Below are positions 5,208 through 12,198 of a stretch of 20,242 bases of DNA, piece after piece (position 1 is the stretch's first letter; every line of letters begins with the position of its first letter). This stretch comes from JAVBLK01 sp031553565. GTDB lineage: Bacteria; Bacillota; Clostridia; Christensenellales; DUVY01. Under the pieces are notes generated by a model. That model was not told where the DNA came from and did no database searches. It saw only the letters and a list, made by a program, of their open reading frames with translations. The translations under genes and the position numbers were made by a program. Location: contig JAVBLK010000017.1 in NCBI GenBank assembly GCA_031553565.1, positions 1-20,242 on the forward strand, given 5' to 3'.

Positions 5208-7154
5208 ATGGAAGAAAACAAAGATAAATCCTCACTTTCATTTTCCCCCGAACGGGTTTCTTTTGACGGGCAGACAGGAACGGAGAAAGAAAAAATTCCT
5301 GCTAACGAGGCGGACAGCCCCAAAGAAAAAAGCCCGTACTCATACGGCGGCCAGGCGCTTATCGAGGGCGTTATGATGCGCGGGCGGACTTCGATGGCAA
5401 TCGCCGTAAGGGAGCCGTCGGGGAACGTGGCGACCGAATGCAAGCGTATCGCCGACGTGCGGAAAAGTATCTGGTACCGTATTCCCGTCGTCCGCGGCGT
5501 GTTCAATTTCGGCGCGACGCTGGTGATGGGCTTTAAGACACTTATGCGCAGCGCGGAGGCGGCGGGCGAGGAGGACGAGCAGCTGGGCAAGGGCGGTATG
5601 GCGTTCGCGGTCATAATCGCGCTGGCGCTGTTTGTCGGGTTGTTTATATTTGTGCCGCGGCTTGCGGCGTCCGGCCTTGAAAGGTGGCTTTTTGAGGGGC
5701 ACCGTTACGCGTTCCTTTTTACGAATATCACCGAGAGCGTCTTGAGGATAATAATATTCATACTATACTTGTGGGGCGTTTCGCTGATGAAAGACATCAG
5801 GCGCACATACATGTACCACGGGGCGGAGCATAAGACCATAAACGCATATGAAAAGGGCGCGGAGCTGACGGTTGAAAATGTCAAAAAGCACAGTACGCGC
5901 CACAACCGCTGCGGCACGACGTTCCTGTTCTTTGTCATCGTGATCAGTATTTTTGTCTTTACGCTGGTTACGTGGGGCTGCGCCGAATTGGGTTTAAGAT
6001 ACGACGCGACAGGGGCGGACGGCCTTTCAAACCGCTTTTTATACAACGTGATACTTATGGCTATAAGGATCGCGCTGCTGCCGTTTGTCGCGGGGCTGTC
6101 CTACGAGCTGCTGCGTTTATTGGCAAGGGGCAAGGACAGCAATATTGTCTTACGTATATTGCGCGCGCCGGGGCTTGGACTGCAGCGGCTGACGACAAAG
6201 GAGCCGACTGACGATATGCTGGAGGTTGCGATCGCGTCCTTTCACGCGGCGTACGCAATGGATCACGACCCGGATATGCAGGACTACAAGTTTCAGCTAA
6301 CCTACGACTTTAAAAGGTTTTACGACGCTAAAAAGGAAGCGCTTGCCGCCGCGGGAGTAAGCGACGGGGCCGCCCTTGACTGGGTATGCTGCGATATATT
6401 GAACGTAAGCCGCGGGGGCTTGAACGGGCTTAAGCTTATAAGCCGCGGGGACGGGGACAAAATAGCTGCGGCATGCGATAAACTGAAGGCCGGGCAGCCG
6501 CTGCAATACGTGCAGGGCTTTACAGAGTTTATGGGCAATAAGTTTACCGTCGATAAATCTGTGCTTATCCCCAGGCCGGAGACCGAGCTTCTGGCTGAGG
6601 CCGCGGTCAAATATGCGGTGAGTTTAAAGGCGCAGGGCGGAGAAATACATGCCCTTGACCTCTGCTGCGGCAGCGGCTGTATCGGGATCACCCTCGCCCT
6701 TAAGGCCGGGATAAGCGTGACGCTGTCCGACGTCAGCGCGGACGCAGCGGCAACCGCCGGGAAAAACGCGGACAGTTTAGGCGCGCAAAACATAACGGTT
6801 GTTAACTGCGATATGCTTACAGGGCTTTCGGGCGGCTACGACATTATTACATTTAATCCGCCGTACATAAGGACCGCGGATATCGAAACGCTGGAAAGAA
6901 CGGTAAAAGACCACGAGCCCGTACTTGCCCTTGACGGCGGCGCGGACGGGCTGGATTTTTACAGAAGGCTGCATGGCGCCTTAACGCAGCCCCCAAAAGA
7001 CGGTACGCCGTATTTAAGGGCCGGCGGCAGGGTTTTTATGGAGATAGGAAAGGGTCAGGCGCAGGATATCAGGGACATATTCAAGGGATTTAACGTCGAA
7101 ACTATACAAGACTATAACGGCATCGAGAGAATATTGGTCTTATTTAAGGAATAA
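5208..7154 (+). CDS. prmC: Fusion of DUF1385 membrane protein and PrmC release-factor methyltransferase
   Basis: One 648-residue frame joins two proteins that are usually separate neighbours. Residues about 45-350 form a DUF1385 protein: YGGQALIEGVMMRGR near the start, hydrophobic segments at about 130-150, 176-194, 238-256 and 278-298, and HGAEHKTINAYEKG (204-217) with HSTRHNRCGTTF (228-239) as possible metal-site residues. Residues about 368-648 form PrmC, the SAM-dependent enzyme that methylates the glutamine of the GGQ motif in release factors: IPRPETE (454-460), the SAM motif LDLCCGSGCIGI (483-494) and the catalytic NPPY (550-553). The first 44 residues are charged and probably disordered. 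Start ATG at 5208 follows AAGGAAATC. RF1 begins 12 bp downstream. DUF1385 function is unknown. Confidence 0.92.
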   Translation: MEENKDKSSLSFSPERVSFDGQTGTEKEKIPANEADSPKEKSPYSYGGQALIEGVMMRGRTSMAIAVREPSGNVATECKRIADVRKSIWYRIPVVRGVFNFGATLVMGFKTLMRSAEAAGEEDEQLGKGGMAFAVIIALALFVGLFIFVPRLAASGLERWLFEGHRYAFLFTNITESVLRIIIFILYLWGVSLMKDIRRTYMYHGAEHKTINAYEKGAELTVENVKKHSTRHNRCGTTFLFFVIVISIFVFTLVTWGCAELGLRYDATGADGLSNRFLYNVILMAIRIALLPFVAGLSYELLRLLARGKDSNIVLRILRAPGLGLQRLTTKEPTDDMLEVAIASFHAAYAMDHDPDMQDYKFQLTYDFKRFYDAKKEALAAAGVSDGAALDWVCCDILNVSRGGLNGLKLISRGDGDKIAAACDKLKAGQPLQYVQGFTEFMGNKFTVDKSVLIPRPETELLAEAAVKYAVSLKAQGGEIHALDLCCGSGCIGITLALKAGISVTLSDVSADAAATAGKNADSLGAQNITVVNCDMLTGLSGGYDIITFNPPYIRTADIETLERTVKDHEPVLALDGGADGLDFYRRLHGALTQPPKDGTPYLRAGGRVFMEIGKGQAQDIRDIFKGFNVETIQDYNGIERILVLFKE

Positions 7155-7166
7155 GGAAAAAAAGCA

Positions 7167-8246
7167 GTGTTTGAAAAACTGGCAGGAATAAAGCAGAGGT
7201 ACGAGGAGCTCAGCAAGCAGGTCTCCGACCCTTCGATAATAGGCAGCCGCGAGAAATGGACGCCCCTTGTAAAGGAGCATTCGTCGCTTACGCCAATTGT
7301 GGAGACATACGACAGGTATTTAAAGGCCGACGCGGATCTTAAAGAGGCGCAGGGCATGCTGAAGGGCGAATCTGACCCGTTAATGCGCGAATTCTTACAA
7401 GGCGAGATCGACAGGAACCTTCAGGAAACGGCTAAGATCGAGGAAGAGCTGAAAATACTGTTGCTGCCGGTCGATCCCGACGACGACAAGGACGTCATAA
7501 TCGAGGTCAGGGCGGGCGCGGGCGGCGACGAGGCGGGCTTGTTCGGCGCGCAGATCGTGCGTATGTACAAGATGTACGCTGCGCTTATGGGTTGGAAGGT
7601 CGAGGATATCGACTATAACGAGTCCGAGGCGGGCGGTATCAAGGAAGCCACTATTTCTATATCGGGCAAGATGGTCTACAGCAATTTAAAGTACGAGAGC
7701 GGCGTGCACAGGGTGCAGAGGGTGCCCGAGACCGAGACCCAGGGGCGCGTCCATACCTCTACTATTACCGTCGCGGTATTGCCCGAGGTCGAGGAAGTGA
7801 CGGTAGAAGTATTGGAAAAGGACCTGAAGATCGACACATACAGATCGGGCGGCGCGGGCGGCCAGCATGTCAACAAGACCGAGAGCGCGATCAGGATCAC
7901 ACATTTACCGACAGGCGTCATCGTCGCGTGCCAGGACGAACGCAGCCAGATAAAGAACCGCGAAAAGGCGATGAAGGCGTTGCGCGCAAAGCTTTACGAT
8001 ATGCAGAAGCTCGAGGCCGAAAAGAATTACGCGGGGATGAGGAAGGCGCAGATAGGCACGGGCGACCGCAGCGAACGTATCAGGACGTACAATTTTCCGC
8101 AGGGGCGCGTCAGCGACCACAGGATCAACCTGACCCTGTACAACATCCAGTACTTTATGAACGGCGAGATAGGCGAGATGATAGAGGCTTTGAGGATAGC
8201 CGCGCAGGCCGCCGCCCTCCAGGGCGCCGCCGGGAATCAGGCGTGA
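7167..8246 (+). CDS. prfA: Peptide chain release factor 1
   Basis: A 359-residue class I release factor that recognises UAA and UAG and triggers peptide hydrolysis on the ribosome. The GGQ motif (residues 231-233, within YRSGGAGGQHVNKTESA) is the catalytic tip and the PrmC methylation site. The stop-codon-reading tripeptide is PET (187-189, in RVPETETQGRVHTS), the PxT form that marks RF1 rather than RF2 (SPF). The start is GTG at 7167 after AAGGAAAAAAA, only 12 bp behind the prmC stop, so the two are probably co-transcribed and coupled. Length is normal. The stop codon lies inside the left arm of the inverted repeat at 8226-8349. Confidence 0.97.
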   Translation: MFEKLAGIKQRYEELSKQVSDPSIIGSREKWTPLVKEHSSLTPIVETYDRYLKADADLKEAQGMLKGESDPLMREFLQGEIDRNLQETAKIEEELKILLLPVDPDDDKDVIIEVRAGAGGDEAGLFGAQIVRMYKMYAALMGWKVEDIDYNESEAGGIKEATISISGKMVYSNLKYESGVHRVQRVPETETQGRVHTSTITVAVLPEVEEVTVEVLEKDLKIDTYRSGGAGGQHVNKTESAIRITHLPTGVIVACQDERSQIKNREKAMKALRAKLYDMQKLEAEKNYAGMRKAQIGTGDRSERIRTYNFPQGRVSDHRINLTLYNIQYFMNGEIGEMIEALRIAAQAAALQGAAGNQA

Positions 8247-8349
8247 TACGGGCTACGTGCGGCAATCCCGCCTCGGTCACGTAGGTCACGACTACGCTCC
8301 CTCGGCGGTTTACCGCCTGTTGCCCGTCTGCCGCCTGATTCCCGACGGC
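8226..8349. repeat. 37-bp imperfect inverted repeat spanning the end of prfA
   Basis: The left arm 8226-8262 (core CGGGAATCAGGCG) and the reverse complement of the right arm 8313-8349 agree at 30 of 37 positions without gaps, with a 50-nt intervening loop. The left arm includes the last codons and stop of prfA. No T-run follows on the + strand. A further direct partial copy of the left arm (GATCCGGGCTGCGTGCGG) lies at about 8374-8391. It looks like an old palindromic repeat or an RNA 3'-end structure. Apart from this I see no gene in 8247-8461. Confidence 0.65.
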
Positions 8350-8461
8350 TTGACGCGGGTGCATAAGGGGCATGATCCGGGCTGCGTGCGGAAAATCTAT
8401 CGTATGTCAGCGCGGCGAAGCCACTTTTTTTATGAAAATGGCGGTTTGGCGGCAGATATGC

Positions 8462-8490
8462 TTTACTTTATGGGCGGTATATGGTAAAAT
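8462..8490 (+). promoter_or_regulatory. Candidate promoter in the prfA-purF gap
   Basis: TTTACT (8462-8467) and TAAAAT (8485-8490) are spaced 17 bp apart, an acceptable sigma-A-type promoter. Transcription would begin near 8497. The product would either be a short RNA ending at the terminator at 8548-8575 or the long leader of purF. Confidence 0.45.
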
Positions 8491-8547
8491 ACTACAAGTG
8501 TTAGGAAAGTTCGGCGGAAAAACAAATTGATCCACGGGTACTCGTTC

Positions 8548-8575
8548 AAAGGGTTGAAAATAGGTTCAACCCTTT
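8548..8575 (+). terminator. Rho-independent terminator or attenuator
   Basis: AAAGGGTTGAA (8548-8558) and TTCAACCCTTT (8565-8575) make a perfect 11-bp stem with a 6-nt loop, followed by TTATATTTAT. A competing smaller hairpin is possible because GTTCAA also occurs just upstream (8544-8549). It sits about 80 nt after the candidate promoter at 8462-8490 and 280 bp before purF, so it could end a small RNA or attenuate purF. Confidence 0.6.
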
Positions 8576-8637
8576 TTATATTTATCCGGGAGCCTGTTTT
8601 TGGAAAATCGGCGCGGAAGAAAAAGTAAAGAAGTTTA

Positions 8638-8796
8638 GGAATCGCTGAATAATTCGATATAATTTAGTAGCGGCGTCTTTTTCGGATGAAAACGTCTTCT
8701 TTTATTGCCAATAGTTCTACTATTTGCTGCAAAAACAAGCCGTTTTCATACTGAAAAATACTTGCCCTAAATTAACCTCATTTATTCATCGGTTCC
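8638..8796 (+). mobile_element. MITE-like foldback element, copy 3
   Basis: A 159-bp element in the same orientation as copy 1, beginning GGAATCGCTGAATAATTCG and ending TTCATCGGTTCC. It is flanked on both sides by TTTA (8634-8637 and 8797-8800), the cleanest case for a 4-bp target duplication. Inner arms GTCTTTTTCGGATGAAAACG and CGTTTTCATACTGAAAAATAC and a tip AATAGT-TCT-ACTATT fold the whole element into a long hairpin. It lies 58 bp upstream of the purF start, between purF and the terminator at 8548-8575. Confidence 0.83.
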
Positions 8797-8854
8797 TTTA
8801 AAGTAGATTTACTAAATTGTATTTTATGCGCCTTGTTAGCGGAGGATAGTACAT

Positions 8855-10237
8855 ATGAGAAAGCTTAACGAAGAGTGCGGTGTGTTCGGAATATACGGGC
8901 ATCCGGACGCGGCAAAGATGACGTATTACGGGCTTTACGCGCTGCAGCACCGCGGACAGGAAAGCTGCGGCATAGCCGTAAACGACGACGGCAATATAAA
9001 GCTTGTACGCGATATGGGCCTTGTCAACGAGGTGTTCAACACCGGGAATATGGCCGGTATGACAGGGAATATCGCCATCGGCCACGTGCGCTACGCCGTG
9101 CAGAGCGAGGCTAACCGCGAGAACGCACAGCCGCTGGTATCGCGCTATGTCAAGGGCAGCCTGTCCATGGCGTACAACGGCTGTCTTTTAAACGCGGGCG
9201 ACCTGCGCGGAAATCTGGAGAGCAAGGGCGCAATATTCCATTGCACCAACGACGCCGAAGTCATAATGCACCTTTTGGCGATTGCGAGGACGCGCACGCA
9301 TTCAATAGAGGAGTCGGCAGAGGAGGTCATGAATAAGCTTGCGGGCGCGTATTCGATAGTTCTCATGAGCCCGCGCAAGATGCTGGGGATGCGCGACCCC
9401 AACGGTTTTAGGCCGCTATGCATAGGGACTTTGGGCGACAGCTATATTTTGGCGTCCGAATCCAGCGCGTTCGACGTTATCGGCGCCAGCTTCTTACGCG
9501 ACGTCAATCCCGGCGAGATAGTCCTTATCGACGGCCAAGGGCTGCACAGTATCATGCCCGTAAAGAAGCGGAAGCCGTCGTTATGCGTGTTCGAATACGT
9601 ATATTTTGCGCGGCCGGACAGCGTGATCGACGGCGTCAGCGTCTATGACGCCAGGCTTGCGGCAGGCAAACTGCTGGCCAAGGCCCATCCGGTCGCGGCC
9701 GACATAGTTATCGGCGTCCCCGACAGCGGCCTTACGTTTGCGGCAGGCTATGCCGAGGGCAGCGGGATCCCGCTGCGCGACGGCTTTATCAAGAACAGAT
9801 ATACCGGCAGGACCTTTATCAAGCCAAAGCAGAGCGAGAGGGAAATGGCCGTCAGTATTAAGCTGAACGTGCTTAAAACGAACGTTGCGGGAAAGCGCGT
9901 GGTCATGGTCGACGACAGCATCGTGCGCGGCACGACCTGCTCCAATATCATAAAGGCGCTCAAAAAAGCCGGGGCGAAGGAAGTGCATATGCGCGTCGCC
10001 TCGCCGGCGTTTTTGTGGCCGTGCTATTTCGGCACAGACATCCCGCAAAGGAAAGACCTTATCGCTGTCAGTATGACGCTGGAACAGATACGCGAAAGGA
10101 TAGGCGCCGATACGCTGGCGTACCTTCCGTTAAAGGATATCCCGAATATGGCGCTGCGATCCGATTTCGGCTATTGCACCGCCTGTTTTGACGGCAAGAC
10201 GCCGATAAAGATACCCCCGCACATGGTAATAAACTGA
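8855..10237 (+). CDS. purF: Amidophosphoribosyltransferase PurF
   Basis: A 460-residue enzyme for the first committed step of purine synthesis, making phosphoribosylamine from PRPP and glutamine. The N-terminal Ntn-hydrolase glutaminase starts at Cys8 after a 7-residue propeptide MRKLNEE. LQHRGQESCGIA (30-41) and the PRPP-binding VVMVDDSIVRGTT (349-361) are clear. Cys244, Cys390, Cys441 and Cys444 match the 4Fe-4S ligands of the Bacillus-type enzyme, suggesting oxygen sensitivity. After GHVRY (76-80) the usual STxG-type residues are replaced by AVQS, a small oddity near the glutamine site. The ATG is 9 nt after GGAGG. It is flanked by MITE copy 3 and a toxin-antitoxin remnant rather than other pur genes. 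Confidence 0.97.
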   Translation: MRKLNEECGVFGIYGHPDAAKMTYYGLYALQHRGQESCGIAVNDDGNIKLVRDMGLVNEVFNTGNMAGMTGNIAIGHVRYAVQSEANRENAQPLVSRYVKGSLSMAYNGCLLNAGDLRGNLESKGAIFHCTNDAEVIMHLLAIARTRTHSIEESAEEVMNKLAGAYSIVLMSPRKMLGMRDPNGFRPLCIGTLGDSYILASESSAFDVIGASFLRDVNPGEIVLIDGQGLHSIMPVKKRKPSLCVFEYVYFARPDSVIDGVSVYDARLAAGKLLAKAHPVAADIVIGVPDSGLTFAAGYAEGSGIPLRDGFIKNRYTGRTFIKPKQSEREMAVSIKLNVLKTNVAGKRVVMVDDSIVRGTTCSNIIKALKKAGAKEVHMRVASPAFLWPCYFGTDIPQRKDLIAVSMTLEQIRERIGADTLAYLPLKDIPNMALRSDFGYCTACFDGKTPIKIPPHMVIN

Positions 10238-10252
10238 TTTTTGGAAGCTGTC

Positions 10253-10298
10253 TTGACATCGTGGCACAATTATGCTATTATTATGATACGATAATAGC
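10253..10298 (+). promoter_or_regulatory. Promoter and operator of the antitoxin-toxin pair
   Basis: TTGACA (10253-10258) and TATTAT (10276-10281) are separated by 17 bp, a strong sigma-A-type promoter starting 16 bp after the purF stop. A perfect 8-bp inverted repeat GCTATTAT/ATAATAGC (10274-10281, 10291-10298) overlaps the -10 box, the expected place for an autorepressing Phd/YefM-type antitoxin to bind. Confidence 0.75.
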
Positions 10299-10309
10299 GG
10301 AGGTGTAAA

Positions 10310-10573
10310 ATGGCGATGATAATACCTATCAGGGATTTGAGAAAGACAAGCGAGATTTCCGAAATATGCAATAAAACTTCGGAACCGGTGTTCGTGACGA
10401 AAAACGGGTACGGCGATTTGGTCATTATGAGTATGAAGGCTTATAATGAAAAAATGGCGGTTCTTGATATTTTGCACAACGTACAGGAAGCCGAAGACGA
10501 AATCGCAGGGGGCGCAAAGCTGTTAGACGGGCGCGAAGCCGTCGCGTCGCTTAAAAAGAAATATGCGGAATAG
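10310..10573 (+). CDS. Phd/YefM-type antitoxin
   Basis: An 87-residue protein of the Phd/YefM/RelB antitoxin type. The N-terminal DNA-binding part contains MIIPIRDLRKTSEISEIC, then EPVFVTKNGYGDLVIMSMKAY (residues about 24-44), a standard family signature. The C-terminal half (AEDEIAGGAKLLDGREAVASL) would wrap the toxin. It has a good GGAGG site and its own promoter with operator. Its last 11 bp overlap the toxin reading frame, the usual coupled arrangement. The toxin is truncated, so this antitoxin may now be an orphan, perhaps retained to neutralise related toxins; that is inference. Confidence 0.88.
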   Translation: MAMIIPIRDLRKTSEISEICNKTSEPVFVTKNGYGDLVIMSMKAYNEKMAVLDILHNVQEAEDEIAGGAKLLDGREAVASLKKKYAE

Positions 10574-10745
10574 TTACCGGCTCTCGCCCAAGGCGGCGCG
10601 CGATTTGGATAAAATCTGCGTATATATCAGTTCGGAATTGAAGAATTCGAAGGCTGCTCTGGATCTTCTGGACGATTTTGAAAAAGCTTTTATCAATCTT
10701 GAAAGCTTTCCCGAAAGCTGTCCGTTGTCTCGCGATGGACTATGA
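10563..10745 (+). pseudogene. Truncated RelE/ParE-type toxin
   Basis: The 60-residue product begins like a RelE/ParE toxin: YRLSPKAARDLDKICVYIS and a helix ending in FINLESFPESCPL. Family members are usually about 90-105 residues. The C-terminal beta strands, where RelE-type catalytic residues lie, are missing because a stop follows SRDGL at 10743-10745. I found no clear continuation in other frames before the terminator at 10793, so it looks like a deletion rather than a simple frameshift. The start overlaps the antitoxin end by 11 bp. It is probably inactive. Confidence 0.8.
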
Positions 10746-10792
10746 AAATCTGATCTGACTTATGCCTTTTGTCTTTAGAAGAGAAAATCAAT

Positions 10793-10822
10793 ACGCCCCT
10801 GCGTAATTTCCGGGAGGGGCGT
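10793..10822 (+). terminator. Terminator after the toxin remnant
   Basis: ACGCCCCT (10793-10800) and AGGGGCGT (10815-10822) form a perfect 8-bp stem, followed by TTTTAG. It lies between the convergent toxin remnant and metA. A-rich sequence on the other side is modest, so it mainly serves the rightward transcript. Confidence 0.7.
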
Positions 10823-10865
10823 TTTTAGTCTAGAAAACAAAAAAACGGATATTTATGGCACTTTA

Positions 10866-11780
10866 CTATATCTTGCTGATATCGTACGGGGTTTCCTGGT
10901 ATACGCAGTAGTTCAGCCAGTTGGCGAAAAGGATGTGGGAGTGGGCGCGCCAGACGTTTCGCGGCTTCTTAGTTTCATCGTTGTCAGGATAGTAATGCAG
11001 GGGTTTTTCGATAGGCAGCCCGGCTTTTAAGTCGCGCTTATATTCGCGGTCAAGGGTGTCGGCGTCGTATTCGCCGTGGCCGGTCACAAATATCTGTCTG
11101 AGGTCGCGGCTGGCGGCCAGATATACGCCGGCCTCGCCGCTTTCGCAAAGCAGTTCCAGCTTGTCGCAGGCCAGGATATCCTCGCGTTTTATAAACGTAT
11201 GGCGGCTGTGCGGCGCCCAAAAGACCTCGTCAAAGCCGCGCACGATCGGGTTGTTGAGGTTAAGCACGTTGTGCGGGAAAATGCCGAAAACTTTTTTGTC
11301 CGTATCGTATTTGTTTATGCCGTAGTGATAGTACAGGCCGGCCTGCGCCGCCCAGCAGATATAAAGGGTGGAAAAGACGTTCTTATCCGCCCACTTCATT
11401 ATTTTAGTCAGCTCCTTCCAGTATTTTACGTCCTGAAAATCCAGCTTTTCGACCGGCGCGCCGGTTATGATAAGGCCGTCGAATTTTTCCTTCTCGATCT
11501 GCTTGAACGTGCGGTAAAACTCGGCGAGGTGGCTTTCGGATGTATTGCGGCTTTTATAGGTTTCGGTGTGCAAAAGAACGGCGTCCACCTGCAGCGGCGT
11601 GTTTCCGATAAGCCGCAGAAGCTGCGTTTCGGTGACCTCTTTCGTAGGCATCAAATTGAGTATGGCGATCCTGAGCGGCCTTATCTCCTGGCTTTCGGCG
11701 CGCTGGGCGGTCATAACGAATATATTTTCCTGCTCCAGGAGTTTCTTGGCGGGAAGATTAGATGGTATCCTTACCGGCAT
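10866..11780 (-). CDS. metA: Homoserine O-acetyltransferase MetA
   Basis: A 304-residue MetA-family acyltransferase that activates homoserine for methionine synthesis. The catalytic Cys142 (YICWAAQAGL), His235 and Glu237 (TGHGEYD) are at the canonical positions. Residue 111 is Glu (GAPVEKLDF), which in characterised MetA proteins marks acetyl-CoA use; succinyl-CoA enzymes such as that of E. coli have Gly. I chose the ATG at 11780 because MPVRIPSNLPA is the normal family start and AAGGAG lies 9 nt upstream. A longer frame to 11819 adds 13 residues without a good ribosome site. It is a single-gene unit, convergent with the toxin-antitoxin remnant. Confidence 0.96.
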   Translation of the reverse strand: MPVRIPSNLPAKKLLEQENIFVMTAQRAESQEIRPLRIAILNLMPTKEVTETQLLRLIGNTPLQVDAVLLHTETYKSRNTSESHLAEFYRTFKQIEKEKFDGLIITGAPVEKLDFQDVKYWKELTKIMKWADKNVFSTLYICWAAQAGLYYHYGINKYDTDKKVFGIFPHNVLNLNNPIVRGFDEVFWAPHSRHTFIKREDILACDKLELLCESGEAGVYLAASRDLRQIFVTGHGEYDADTLDREYKRDLKAGLPIEKPLHYYPDNDETKKPRNVWRAHSHILFANWLNYCVYQETPYDISKI

Positions 11781-11870
11781 AGTCGTTCTCCTTTTCAATG
11801 CCCTGCGCGCCGGGATCAAACGTCAAAAAGCGGTCGGTCTGTTCGGCGGAGCGGCAAACTGAAAGTTTTC

Positions 11871-11930
11871 TTGCAAGTTTCTTACTTGTAAGTTCCTTAC
11901 ATAATAATATATTACACTCGTAAAAGTCAA
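11871..11930 (-). promoter_or_regulatory. metA promoter with palindromic leader sequence
   Basis: On the minus strand TTGACT (11925-11930) and TATTAT (11901-11906) are spaced 18 bp apart, about 120 bp before the metA start. Just downstream are the palindromic CTTACTTGTAAG (+ strand 11881-11892) and TTGCAAG (11871-11877), a possible operator or leader stem. I looked for a SAM-I riboswitch or T-box here; the leader is too short and lacks their conserved strings. Confidence 0.55.
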
Positions 11931-12049
11931 CTGCGCGGCTTTTTAAGGGCGGCTGAAATCGCGTTGGCCCGGCCTCCCGGAGAAAAAAAGCGGCAAATTA
12001 AAAACTGATTAGAATGGCATTAGACGTGTATTAGAAACGCCAAACGCTA

Positions 12050-12079
12050 TAGCTTTTCATATTTTCACAGGAGTATAAT
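12050..12079 (+). promoter_or_regulatory. Weak candidate promoter for the DUF1700-DUF4097 pair
   Basis: A consensus TATAAT (12074-12079) lies 120 bp before the DUF1700-like gene. The best -35 match at suitable distance is TAGCTT (12050-12055, 18 bp spacing), which is poor, so activation by another factor is possible. No other feature is seen in 11940-12198. Confidence 0.35.
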
Positions 12080-12198
12080 GTAACCATACAAAGGCGCTGC
12101 CGCTGGGCTTAAGAGGCCGGGGCAAAGAAAGGCCGAGGCAACGGAAGGGCAGGACAGATTAATGAAAAGCCAGAAACTACAGGAGGCAAAGGAAACAG

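Noticed and set aside
7928..8284. Frame of 118 codons overlapping the end of prfA
   Set aside because: It lies in another frame of a well-supported release factor gene, is rich in Arg/Gly as expected of a shadow frame, and has no ribosome binding site.
8497..8854. Guanine, PRPP or ZTP riboswitch upstream of purF
   Set aside because: None of the conserved core strings of these classes was found; only a terminator hairpin and a MITE are visible.
11076..11891. Long plus-strand frame of 271 codons opposite metA
   Set aside because: metA is unambiguous on the other strand with all catalytic residues; the antisense frame has no recognisable domain or ribosome site.
11781..11930. SAM riboswitch or T-box in the metA leader
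   Set aside because: The leader of about 120 nt lacks the conserved SAM-I core and the T-box TGG-type sequence, and has no terminator.
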